NCBI RefSeq assembly: GCF_910592395.1 | Contig: NC_088311.1 | Span: 6,760,501 to 6,824,500 of the forward strand | Source of the DNA: Lineus longissimus | Lineage: Eukaryota; Nemertea; Pilidiophora; Heteronemertea; Lineidae | DNA length: 64,000 bases | Direction: 5' to 3' | Shown: piece after piece, positions 1 to 10,300 of the stretch | How the letters are laid out: each line of letters begins with the position of its first letter | Numbering within the stretch: position 1 is the stretch's first letter | Program-made: the position numbers and the translations under genes | Notes under the pieces: model-generated | Databases searched by the model: none | The model's input: the letters and a program-made list of their open reading frames with translations, nothing else | Told to the model about the DNA's origin: nothing

Positions 1-83
1 TCTGACCCAGGTATGCTTGACATGGTCGGGTTCGACTCTGCTGGCCCAGAGATTATGCGCAACTTCACACTTGGCCAATTGTA
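1..83 (+). CDS. C-terminal exon of an unidentified protein (partial, cut by window start)
   Basis: The first 80 bases read open in one frame as 27 residues ending ...FDSAGPEIMRNFTLGQL, followed by TAA. About 820 bases of AT-rich non-coding sequence and an AATAAA near 904-909 follow, as expected of a last exon plus 3' UTR. The stop codon overlaps a GTAAGT, so this could instead be an internal exon with a splice donor here; the polyadenylation signal downstream makes the terminal exon more likely. I do not recognise the family from so short a tail. Confidence 0.5.
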
Positions 84-1913
84 AGTGCAGTTGAGAAGAA
101 AACTTGACTGATGTAGTCATATGATGAACTATTAAAAGCACAATGTATCTACTTAAACTATTACTAATGTGATGCGAGGGCATGTATGTAAATTCTTGCT
201 GTTCACACTTGGGTAGTAATAACCAGTTGTAAATACATGTATGATCCCAAAACAATGTATGTAGCAATAGCCTGTGCTGCCACATGTAGTTGTACAAGTC
301 GATATTGTATTAATTTGTAACTTTTATAATATTAATTAAACAATTAGTTACTGCTAGAGCCATCTGGAAGCTTATACTCACGCATGTGTTGACACTTTAT
401 TGACTGAGGACTGATCCTTCCTATTGTTTTTTTTAGTCCTATACGTTTTCATGTTATTATCATTATATTGGTAGACAGTACTGTAACCTACATGGTATTT
501 AGAGTGTTAAAATGTCTCAATGATATACATGTATATGCATGGTGTTGAAGTTGAAGTAAACTTCTGTTTTCATGCATTGATGTGCACCCCAGTCCATCAA
601 CAGCAGTCTCAAATTTTAAATACATTTATGCAACTTATACATATAAAAAAAGAGGTATGTTGCTTGATTATTGTATAAGGGGATGTATTAAAAGATTTAA
701 AATAAGGGAGTTGAAGGTGCTTTTTTAGTATAATTTTGCAATTTTTACTCCTTGTAGTGTGAGTAATACGATTATACAGTATATAAACACTGTAGTGTGA
801 TATTCTAGAAATGTATTTATTTTACAGTTTTTACATTGTGTTGTGTATGTAACATTCTCTTGTAGTTATATTTGCATGAGAATGATTTGAAATCCCAGAT
901 CAATAATAAACCAGTTCGTAGATTATAATTCTGTCTTCTCTGTTTCTTGTACCACTAAATGATGCAAGGGCTGAATCTGAGATGCAACTACCTGGTCATA
1001 AGACCTGCAGCTTGTGGGTAAGCTGCGATACAACACAGTGGTGATGTGTTGCACGAGTATGCCACAGTTCCCAAGTGTAGCATCTTGGTTTGGATTCTTC
1101 AAAGTCATGAGGCCAAACACTGGCACAAATTTGGGTGGTGATGCCCCAGCCTGTGCTATCACTAGACTGGTCCACGAGACTACTCACAGAGACTAGGTTG
1201 TGACACCGTCTCGACTAACATGTCTGAAAGACTTCCATTTCGTATGGTACTGGCAAGAACTAATTCTTGGTACTGGTTGTGGCGCAGTCTCCAGGGGAGC
1301 AATCGCAGTCAATCCATCATTTGATTGACAAATTGAGGGATCAATATTGCAATGCATGATTATTCAGTCACCTCCAAGCTATTGTCTCAAATGCCGAGCT
1401 AGCATATGTATCTTGAACCTATACTCGTAAATGAGCCAAGGTTGTGATGCAGTCTTGACAACTGTATTCACAATGTTTCATAAGACATGAGCAGCACCCC
1501 AGTTTCAGTGCTTCCTCCATAGTATTATAATCAGACAGGAGAGCGATATGACAAACTAATGCCACTGCAAATGTTTGAAATGTCCTGGGATTGAGTATCT
1601 CGAGGACAAGGTATTCTATGATGCCCTTTAAAGCTATGAGGTATTGAAGATCATGCAATAAGAAAAGACATACACTTTTCGACAGGTGACATTAAGACTG
1701 CAAAACCCCTGTCTCATATTCTCTGTCTTAGTTTAAGATTACGTCGAGATGGCTCCTGGCTGCGTTTACAGCAAATATCATGGCTGTATATTATTTCCAT
1801 TCTCTTCGACTCCGCAACGATTGTCGCATGCGATCATGATCGCATGTTGAAACGATTTTAATCACTTGTTTGCGGGGCGCCTCAGGTAGACTTTTCACCT
1901 TCATTCTCTGGTT
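84..1913. other. 3' UTR followed by intergenic DNA with weak coding-like remnants
   Basis: Bases 84 to about 925 look like the AT-rich 3' UTR of the preceding exon. From about 925 to 1660 the minus strand carries short open stretches. The best, 1419-1658, is rich in Leu and Cys and reads like a helical-repeat fragment (for example MEEALKLGCCSCLMKHCEY). They are interrupted by stops and frame changes, and no splice sites join them. I see no intact gene here and treat this as intergenic DNA that may contain a decayed coding copy. Confidence 0.4.
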
Positions 1914-2102
1914 GTGACTTTGTCCTCACCACGGAATCTCTCCATGCAACGCAACAGTGATAAGGATGAATTGTCTTGCCTTTTTGAAACAACAGGGGCC
2001 TGCCGAAGGAGCAGGAAATCACAGGTCACTGGCCATGAAAAGTTACTTTTAATTGCGTGGCAGAGAAGGCTAAATCTCTTCTTCTTTATTCCAGCTTTGA
2101 GA

Positions 2103-5100
2103 ATGCTTGAGAAACGTCTTCGCGGTGCTGCCAAGTCTGGTCGGCTGGCCCTGGTCAAAGGTCTCCTTCCGGTTGTCCGGGACGTGAACAGTAGAGATGA
2201 AAATGGGAGGTCCGCCCTGTGGTGGGCAGCAAGAAACGGACACTCAAATGTTGTGACGTCATTGGTGAGAAAAGGAGCAGACGTCAATGCAAAAGATACA
2301 GACAAGTGGTCGCCATTGTTCGCAGCAATTGATGCCAGACATCTTGATGTTGTGAAAATATTGGTAGGTTACGGGGCGGATTTGGAAGCTGAAGATGACG
2401 GGGACAATTCTGCGGCTAACTTTGCTGCAGGACACGGCCTTTCAGATATATTGGAGTTTCTCCTCACTGCTGGCGCTAATCTGGAGCATTCGAATAGTAC
2501 GTTGGACACGCCCTTGATATGTGCTGCGATAGATGGTCATAGAGATGTGGTCAATATGCTGTTGAATATGAAGGCTAATATCAAAGCCCAGAACCAAAAT
2601 GGATACAGCTGTTTGCATTGCGCAGTGACTAAATCGCATTGTGATGTTGTTTCTCTGCTAATCGCAAAAGGAGCTGATATAGAATGTAAAGACAATGGTT
2701 TGTGTACACCTTTGGGACTTGCTAGTCTCATGGGAAACACGGGGCTAGCTCGCATCTTACTCGAAGCTGGATGTTACGTAAATAGCGATGACGTGGACGG
2801 CAACACTGTTTTGGGTAAAGCAGTGATCGAAGGACATAAAGACTTGGTTGAATTACTCCTTCAATTTGGCGCTGATTTCGCAGAACGGAACATGGATGGT
2901 TACCGGAGCTTGCATTTAGCGGCGATTCAAGGTTACAGGGAGATTGCAGAGATTTTGATCGACGCAGGGGCGGATTTCGATGGTCTTGATCCGCGTGATC
3001 GAAGTCCATTGATGTGCGCGTCAATGAATGGACATCATGATGTGATGAAATTGTTGATGGACCTGGGTGCACATCTAGACCACAGGGACGAACACGGCAA
3101 CGCTTCTCTGCACTATGCCGCTTTGAATGGACTACCTGAAATTGCCAAAACATTGATAGGTGCTGGGGCCGACATCGAGACAGGAAATATGATGGGAAGC
3201 TCTCCCCTCTGCTGTGCAGCAATTTGTGGGGAGACAGCTGTTGCAGAAGTGCTAATCGAAGCTAGGGCCTGCTTAGAACATCGGGACAGAAGTGTGACGG
3301 CATATCCAATCGAATGCCCCGACTCTCATGAACTAACATCCGAATATGTAGGGGGCACAACTCCCCTTGCCTCTGCCGCCTTTGGTGGACACGTCGACGT
3401 ATGTAAGCTCCTCCTAGAGGCAGGTGCGAATGTTACCAAAGTGGACGAGTTCGGACATTTCCCTTTAGAGCTTTCTATCCGAGGTGGAAAGATAGAAACT
3501 ATCGAACTACTCCTGAATGTTGCTCTGGACCAATGTAGTCGTGATACGCCTTTTGAATTTCAAAGGCTGGTAAACGAGGCAGTGAAATACGGTTATAAAA
3601 ATGTCCTGGAGCTGTTGGTACAGAAAGGAGCTGATGTTGAGTTGAAGGATCAGGTGAATCAGTCAATACTAAATCTTTCCTCTGTCCAAGGTCACGTCAA
3701 CATTGCAGAGTACCTTATTGACATCGGCGCTGACATTAGCACAAGGGATCTCTTAGACAATACTCCCTTGTTGCATGCCTCTTTTTTCGGACACCTTTCA
3801 GTTGTGGAGTTACTTACCAGCAAAGGTGCGGACACGAACGCCGTAAATAAAGAAGGGAGAGACGCCCTTTTCTGTGCTGCTCAAAATGGCCATTCCGACG
3901 TTGTCAGATTTCTAGCGCAATTGGGAATGAACGTGAACAAAACTGATAATGTGGGTTGGTGTCCGTTAGGAGCTGCGGTGGGGCGCGGTCATCTCGAATG
4001 CGTCAAGGAGCTAGTGCAACTCGGGGCCAGACTTGACTTTAGGACGACGGACGATATAAACAGTGGACTCCTGCACGTTGCGGCTTATGCAGGTTTGGTA
4101 GACATCTATCAGTTCTTACGAATTGTCGGTCTCAAACAGGAGAAAGATTCCGAAGGAAGGCTACCAGTAGACTGTTTCCCGTTTCATGACATCATTGACT
4201 ATTCTGTTTTAGATGTCGACGAATCTGACCTATCAGTATTCCAATTTGGGAGAAGTGACTCAGAGGCGTCATTTCGTCATATAATTCCAGAAGTGAACTT
4301 GTCCGATTTAGCAAACCTAAGAGGTATCGGCAATGTCACATCCATTCCGATTGGCGCCACCGAGAAGGTCAATACATTCGTTGATAACTTTGTTGGGGAA
4401 CGAGAGGATATCCATCAAAGGTGCGGCAGCTCCGCAGAAGGGACTAAGGTTGGCCTGCCAGACGAGGTAGATTATATGTTAAAGGATTGCATAGCAACTG
4501 TGGAAGCTAACTGTCTGATTGAATATGGCGATGGGTATGTGGGCATCGATTTGGAGCGCGGACAAAACCGAGTGAAGACAAATTCCAAGTACTCTGGCGA
4601 CGATCTTGACCTGCTCTCCATTGAGTCCGAACACGAAACCGATTGGAATGACTATGTTGTAGAAACTGCAGACGAATTTGATCTCGATATGCAAAACCAA
4701 GGGAAGAAAAAATCTAAATACTCTTGTGACCTGCTCTCCAGTGAGTCTAGACACGAAACCGATTGGAATGACTATGCTGTAGAAACTGTAGACGAAATTG
4801 ATCTCGATACTCAAGACCAAGGGAAGACAAAATCGAAATACTCTTGCGACGCTGATGGACTGCTGTCCTGCGAGTCCAAGCAAGAAACCCATAGCAATGA
4901 CTATGCTGTAGATACTGGAGAAGAAATTGATCTACGGAAACAAAACGAAGGAAAGACAAAGTCTAAGCACTCTCCCAGGGCACTTGGAATGCTCTCCAGT
5001 AAGTCCAGGCACGTAATGCATCCGAATGACTTTGTTGTAGAGACTGGGAAAGTATCTAACACCGGCCTCAATCCGAACGAGATGGATCTTTCAAGACAAA

Positions 5101-6281
5101 ATCAAGGAAAGACAAAATCTAAGTACCCTATCAGCGCACTTGGATGTCTCTTTAGAAAGTCCAGACACGAAAACCGTTCTAATTACTTTGCTGTTCCGAA
5201 CGAGGCGGATCTTGCGAGACATGACGAACTGATAAAATCTTGGCACCCCATGTACTCTTGCAGTGTACTTGGACTGCTCTCCAGTAAGTCCAGACATGAG
5301 ACCCATTGGAATGACTTTATTGATCGGATGTATAACGAGGAAGTTGTGGTGTCCTTACCTCGAGCTGTCCTGGGTGGCGGTAATGCCAGTACGCCCATGT
5401 CGATTCGTTGGCAGCAAAGTCCGCCTCGGACTGGAAGTATCATCGTTTCCATTGACTTGGTACCAGTTCTCTCTATTTCTGATTGGCCTAACGATTTCAT
5501 TCAGAAAACATGGCTGATGAACAGCCGGACTCTGCGTGGAAGCGGTTACAAGGTTGTCATGAAGCCCCCACATGAGGAGAGTGATATGGGGAAGCGTCTA
5601 GGGGAGGAGTTGCGGGTGCAGCTCTGGCGGATTTCGTTTCCTCATTTGGAAGTCGCTCATATCTCAAGTTTGGAGTCTCGGGTCAAGGATGTATACGTCA
5701 CAGCCAAGTGCTTGAGAAACCCCGCCGTATGCCGCATTGTTCTCAGAGACAGCGATGGCAAACTACAATTTGTCAATAAGTATCTCACGAGTTACATGTT
5801 GAAAACTGTCTTTATGCACAACGTGGAGGCGTTCCTAAGCAAGAATTTGAGTCTAGCAGAAATGCTGATGGTATTGTTCAGTCAGTTGGAGGATCATTTA
5901 TCAAAGAGGTTCATTCCTCTGTTCTGGGTTCCTAGGATCAACCTTTTGGAAGGTCTGAACATCGATGTTGAAAAAGCACACCAAGTGGCAAAACTCATGA
6001 CGTCATTTGTGCGAGAAATGGTTTTGAGAGATGGGAAATATCCACGAATAACCGATGACGCCAGTCGGCTGAAGGATCTTGGGCGGACTCTGAAAGTCTT
6101 GACGAAGCAGATCGAGTTTATTGATAAGCAAATTGCTGATGCGTCAGCACAAAATCAAAGCGAAGAAGATCAGATGCAACTTATTAAGATGAAGGAGATG
6201 TCCACTGAATGTAAGGCGACGGCGATCCAACTGAAGCAAGAGGTTGATAGTGCGGAGAAGCAAGGAACAACGCCGGTGTAA
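2103..6281 (+). CDS. Ankyrin-repeat protein with Mab-21/cGAS-like nucleotidyltransferase domain (cGLR-like)
   Basis: One uninterrupted frame codes for 1392 residues from ATG 2103. Residues 1 to about 690 are some 20 ankyrin repeats of 33 residues, with an insertion in repeat 13. After a linker, a Mab-21 domain starts at G775-S776 of a CGSSAEG motif. E788 and D790 follow in PDEVDYM, with the same spacing from Gly to Glu (13) as in cGAS. The third acidic residue is D1118 in VSIDLVPVL. The C-terminal half holds WRISFPHLE and LTSYMLKTVF (from residue 1228), typical of Mab-21 proteins, and the protein ends in a likely coiled coil. Between D790 and D1118 lie about 330 residues, against about 90 in cGAS; most of the excess is six ~40-residue repeats. 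No His-Cys-Cys zinc thumb is seen. The frame stays open upstream to an ATG at 1944, but a pyrimidine tract and CAG at 2081-2094 look like a splice acceptor, so I start at 2103. By family knowledge cGLRs sense pathogen ligands and make cyclic nucleotides; catalysis here is inferred from the motifs. Confidence 0.85.
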   Translation: MLEKRLRGAAKSGRLALVKGLLPVVRDVNSRDENGRSALWWAARNGHSNVVTSLVRKGADVNAKDTDKWSPLFAAIDARHLDVVKILVGYGADLEAEDDGDNSAANFAAGHGLSDILEFLLTAGANLEHSNSTLDTPLICAAIDGHRDVVNMLLNMKANIKAQNQNGYSCLHCAVTKSHCDVVSLLIAKGADIECKDNGLCTPLGLASLMGNTGLARILLEAGCYVNSDDVDGNTVLGKAVIEGHKDLVELLLQFGADFAERNMDGYRSLHLAAIQGYREIAEILIDAGADFDGLDPRDRSPLMCASMNGHHDVMKLLMDLGAHLDHRDEHGNASLHYAALNGLPEIAKTLIGAGADIETGNMMGSSPLCCAAICGETAVAEVLIEARACLEHRDRSVTAYPIECPDSHELTSEYVGGTTPLASAAFGGHVDVCKLLLEAGANVTKVDEFGHFPLELSIRGGKIETIELLLNVALDQCSRDTPFEFQRLVNEAVKYGYKNVLELLVQKGADVELKDQVNQSILNLSSVQGHVNIAEYLIDIGADISTRDLLDNTPLLHASFFGHLSVVELLTSKGADTNAVNKEGRDALFCAAQNGHSDVVRFLAQLGMNVNKTDNVGWCPLGAAVGRGHLECVKELVQLGARLDFRTTDDINSGLLHVAAYAGLVDIYQFLRIVGLKQEKDSEGRLPVDCFPFHDIIDYSVLDVDESDLSVFQFGRSDSEASFRHIIPEVNLSDLANLRGIGNVTSIPIGATEKVNTFVDNFVGEREDIHQRCGSSAEGTKVGLPDEVDYMLKDCIATVEANCLIEYGDGYVGIDLERGQNRVKTNSKYSGDDLDLLSIESEHETDWNDYVVETADEFDLDMQNQGKKKSKYSCDLLSSESRHETDWNDYAVETVDEIDLDTQDQGKTKSKYSCDADGLLSCESKQETHSNDYAVDTGEEIDLRKQNEGKTKSKHSPRALGMLSSKSRHVMHPNDFVVETGKVSNTGLNPNEMDLSRQNQGKTKSKYPISALGCLFRKSRHENRSNYFAVPNEADLARHDELIKSWHPMYSCSVLGLLSSKSRHETHWNDFIDRMYNEEVVVSLPRAVLGGGNASTPMSIRWQQSPPRTGSIIVSIDLVPVLSISDWPNDFIQKTWLMNSRTLRGSGYKVVMKPPHEESDMGKRLGEELRVQLWRISFPHLEVAHISSLESRVKDVYVTAKCLRNPAVCRIVLRDSDGKLQFVNKYLTSYMLKTVFMHNVEAFLSKNLSLAEMLMVLFSQLEDHLSKRFIPLFWVPRINLLEGLNIDVEKAHQVAKLMTSFVREMVLRDGKYPRITDDASRLKDLGRTLKVLTKQIEFIDKQIADASAQNQSEEDQMQLIKMKEMSTECKATAIQLKQEVDSAEKQGTTPV
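4585..5340 (+). repeat. Six in-frame ~120-bp repeats inside the Mab-21 domain
   Basis: Six degenerate units of about 40 residues each begin SKYS or similar and contain LLSSxSRHETxWNDYxVET followed by an acidic stretch and GKTK. Units 1 and 2 are nearly identical at the DNA level, while units 4-6 are more diverged. The last unit (LLSSKSRHETHWNDFID) occupies the place of the native helix preceding the third catalytic Asp in cGAS/Mab-21 proteins. The array therefore looks like tandem duplication of a native structural segment rather than inserted foreign DNA. Confidence 0.8.
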
Positions 6282-6466
6282 CCGATAAACAAGTCCCAAA
6301 GAACTCGTGTCATCACCGCCATACAGTTTTGTTTGCGTCCATAATTATTACCGTGAAAAACTGAAGACATTTCCTTTGCAATTAAAGTATTACCTGTCTG
6401 CCCAAAGACATTTTCTTATCCTCCTCTAAAGTTCCCGCAAACGAGTAATTTCTATCGCGGCGACGA

Positions 6467-6472
6467 AATAAA
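6467..6472 (+). terminator. Polyadenylation signal of the ankyrin-cGLR gene
   Basis: AATAAA lies about 190 bases after the stop codon on the coding strand. An AATTAAA variant near 6379 is an alternative. Confidence 0.5.
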
Positions 6473-7386
6473 CAAAGCTTATTGGACGTATCCATAACAG
6501 TGGTTACATAATCAATAGTCATTTGCTCATGGCTTCGTGGCAGGTCGCAGCGATAGTAATCGCTTCAGCGACGGAATTTCGTTCAGGGAACTTCAACGCA
6601 CGTTGGTCGTCTCAGTCTCCTATCTGATACGAACATTCAGTTGAATTAGGTGTGCACCGTAAGACAAAAATACGCGCGGCTTATGCGATTGACACATTAG
6701 AGAGTTTTTGCAAATCCCCGAAACGCAAACGTGAACGCCTATTTCATTGTTGACTTCCTGATAATGAAGACGAACAATGGGATATACGTTCACTTTGACA
6801 TTTCGGGGGCTTTGCGAAAGCTTCCTAACTCCCCGTAATCTCAAAACATAACATGTTCATTTCTTCTTGCGTGATAAATGAACAAAATAAAAGACTGAGT
6901 AAATTCATTTTATGTTTTTCAAATATATTATTGGTGTTAATAAATAAATATTTTCTGATTCTATACGACTCGTTCTTATACATATTACTTATCTGTATTT
7001 GGGCCCAAGGATTATCACAACGTTGACCACATCAGGAAGGTTTGTAGTGCCCCACCCCGCACACTACAAACGCACGCACTCATGGCTACGTGGCAGTCGC
7101 AGTGATAGTACACGTAATCGTATGTTTGCGGATCGCTTAAACGACGACAGAACAGATACACTTCATTATATAAGGGTAAGGCAGGTTTAGACTGTGCCTG
7201 ACGGAACTTACCATAAGACGAACATTACAAAATTGCATAACGTTGACGCCAAACTTCACATTCGTCCGTCGCTATAGCGCATGACGGACAAGGCCTTCGT
7301 TGGTAACGCAGCGCAAGATAACGATATTGTGAACGAGCGCATTGATGAGATCATCCTATAACCAATGCGGTGAAAAATATGGGTGC
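6473..7386. other. Intergenic region without recognisable genes
   Basis: This spacer separates the converging ankyrin-cGLR and RGG-protein genes. It probably includes the 3' UTR of the latter on the minus strand. Only short frames without coding character are present, and I saw no structured repeat. Confidence 0.5.
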
Positions 7387-10300
7387 CTATCGATGAGGCT
7401 GGAAGGGTTTAGGCGGCCCGTTTGGCATTCTTGGTGGATAGTGGAACCGATTACCATGTTCGCGCTGGTTGTTACCCTGTACTGGACGCTGGGGAGGTGG
7501 CCCGTTGAATCTATAGACGTTTTGGAATCCCGGGGGTGGTGGCCCTCTGCTCCAAGAGTTCGGGTGTCTCATCTGTGGCGGCGGAGGTCGTGCTGGTGGC
7601 CCCTGCATTAGGGGCTTGTTCATGTTGGGAGGTGCCACTGACACGTCGCACGGAATCCTTGGCGTTGTTGGTCTTAACGCGCCGAATGCACTCGGTCTTT
7701 CATTTTTTGTTATAGACTGTCTTTGTTGTTCCTCATTCTGACCTTGGTTTGGCAACTGCCACTTGTTCGGACGTCCATTGAATACGTTGCTCTGACGAAA
7801 CGTGTGGTTGTCTGGATGTCCAGCATCTAGGGAAGGTACATTATGTAACGTCGGTCTCACATCTTGTAGCCTTGGAGTTGAAGTTCTCAAGAATGAAGTA
7901 TGTTTGTTGTCCACGCTGCTATCATTAGGCACATTGGGTGTTGTTTTTGATACGTATTTGCCGTTCTTAAGTATGAATATTTCTCCTAGGGTTCCTCCAC
8001 TTGCTGTATTTGATACCTTAGCGTCACTGATCTTGTTTTGTTTTGCTTGACTTGGATTGGGTATGTCCGTTGTGTTCATTCTAGCAGTCGTGACGTATCT
8101 CGCTCCAGTGTCATTCCCCCAAGCCATTGGGCTCGTACCGTTTACAATATTGCTGTACGTAATCTTCTCTTGAACCGCCTTACGGTCATCTTTGACACGA
8201 CTTGCTTCTACAGCTTCTTTTCGTTGAAGTTCCATCGCTTCCTTTTCCGAAGGCTTGTCCAATTCATTGCAGCAAATAATCCTCTCCGAGTTTTTGTTGT
8301 CTCCGGGCACCACTGTCTCCTCTGTCGGCTCGACAGTCCGCGACTCCTCATTTCTTTCATCAACCACTGTCCACCTCTCCTTCTCCACATCGACCATCTC
8401 CACGTCATCATCGCCATTTTGATCACCTTCGTTGTTCCAATCTCTGTAATTTGCGCTATACCACTTGAACTTATTTCGGACACCCCTCTTCCAATGGAAT
8501 GGGCGCCTGTTATTGTACTCCGTCTCAAGACACGCCCTCCGGTAAGTGTAAGACCCTCTTCCCCTGGGTGCCGGACCACCTCGAACAAACGCCCTGCCCA
8601 CAAAACGTCTACCGCGGTAGCCGCAACGTCCTTGGTAGGGCGATGTCTCATGTTCATCCTCTTGTTTCACTTCGGCCGCAAGCTGATGTACCATGTACTT
8701 GAAGTGGTCAGCAGGGGTGTAGTGACCGTGAACCTTGACCGGGGCTGCGTTGCCCGACTGGCCAGATCCAGTAGATTCGGTGTCCTTACTATCATGTCGC
8801 TGTCGCTGGTTAGAATTTGGTAATGGAGCCTTGACAAAGTTGACAGTCTCTTTCCAGAACCTTTGCCGATCCTCACGCATGTTGTGTCTTTCGTCCCTCT
8901 TGTTCGCGTCGTCCCGCGCTTCGGTCGGGGCGTATTCCTGTTTCGACACTTCCGTCCTGACTGGCGGCGGTCGGGCCTTTTTATGAAAAAAAGAAGGTGT
9001 ACATCCACGTATTTAGATATCTTCGAGTGAATAATACTTGCTTCAAATATCGGCTTTGCCGATGAGGAAACGCCGACATAAAAGGAACGTGGTGCTGTTC
9101 ACTCCGGTAGTGAAACGGGCAACGGTATTTCGGAAAATCATTTGAGAAAATTGAGGGCCAGGTCGCGGAGTGGTTTAGACATCCGACGTTCTCCTATAAA
9201 TGTCTCTGTCCCCCTCTTTGGATGAGCAACGCAATATCTGTCGAGCTGCGGAATTGAACCTACCGTACCCTGACATGGTCATGCATTTGATGATCAGGAT
9301 CAGGATCAACAGACGTTCACCGATCGGGCGGCCCGTTAGCTCTATACCGGTTATGCCAGTAGACTCATTTTATACCCGATTTTGCGTTTGCATTTAAACA
9401 GCACTTGACAGCGGGGTGTACTGTGATGACGTCACGAGTACAAGGTTACCTTTTGTTTGCTTGGCAGCCTCTGGTCACTTGTAACTCGGGATGGAATGAC
9501 GTGGATGTCTGTCGAAGCGGCGCTGCAAAGATAATTCAAGCACATTGTCATGTGCTTGGTCTCTCTAGCCACTCTCTAATAGGGTTCCTCTTGCAAGCCT
9601 AACTATGGTCCCTTTAACAAAATGGTTGTTTTTTCCGAGGAACAGGCAACTTCGAGGAAAAGGCAACACATCGCACAAATAGATAACTATTGCGATAGAG
9701 ACCAGAAACCAACCACAGGACGCCATCCAAGGAGACGAATCCAATTATTGCCTGCTCAAAAGGCGGACGGTCAAAGCGTCAAGCGTCAAGCGTAAATACG
9801 ATTTTACTCACCTTTCTTTGCTGGACCGCTTTCCATCTCGAGACGATGAGGAGGACGTCGCCCGCATTTTTGCCGTCTGTGAACTGGAACTAGAGAATCA
9901 AAGTTGTGAGTGCGGCTGTGGCCGGGAGCGACTGTATGTATTTGGTCAACAATCAAACGTTTACCGTGAACCGCCTATACCAGTATAAGTTCTTAGCCGA
10001 CAGTATACTCACCAGGTTGTCCGAATAGTCCGAAATCGAAGAGGGCGATGGCATGTTACTCATGGCGGATGGATTGGTGGGTGTATACCGACGCTATAAT
10101 TCGCCACATAGACACATCATACAATAATGTAACCGCCTCATCACACTATACTCTGGGTCCGTCGCTGCCGGGATGGATCTATTCTTCTGAACTTAAAATG
10201 ACTTTTTACCCAAAGCTCTTAGCGTCAACGACCTACCAGTAAAGATCTGGATCCGATGCCGACTTCCATGCTGGGGCATCCATGTTCGGTATCCAGTTGT

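Noticed and set aside
8038-8823. 261-codon plus-strand frame opposite the RGG-protein exon
   Set aside because: It is antisense to a longer coding exon with matching splice phases and has a composition expected of the complementary strand.
8667-9008. Alternative reading of the last exon of the RGG-protein gene in another frame (113 codons)
   Set aside because: It arises if the acceptor at 8976 is used. The acceptor at 8957-8959 keeps the 520-codon frame and fits the upstream phase.
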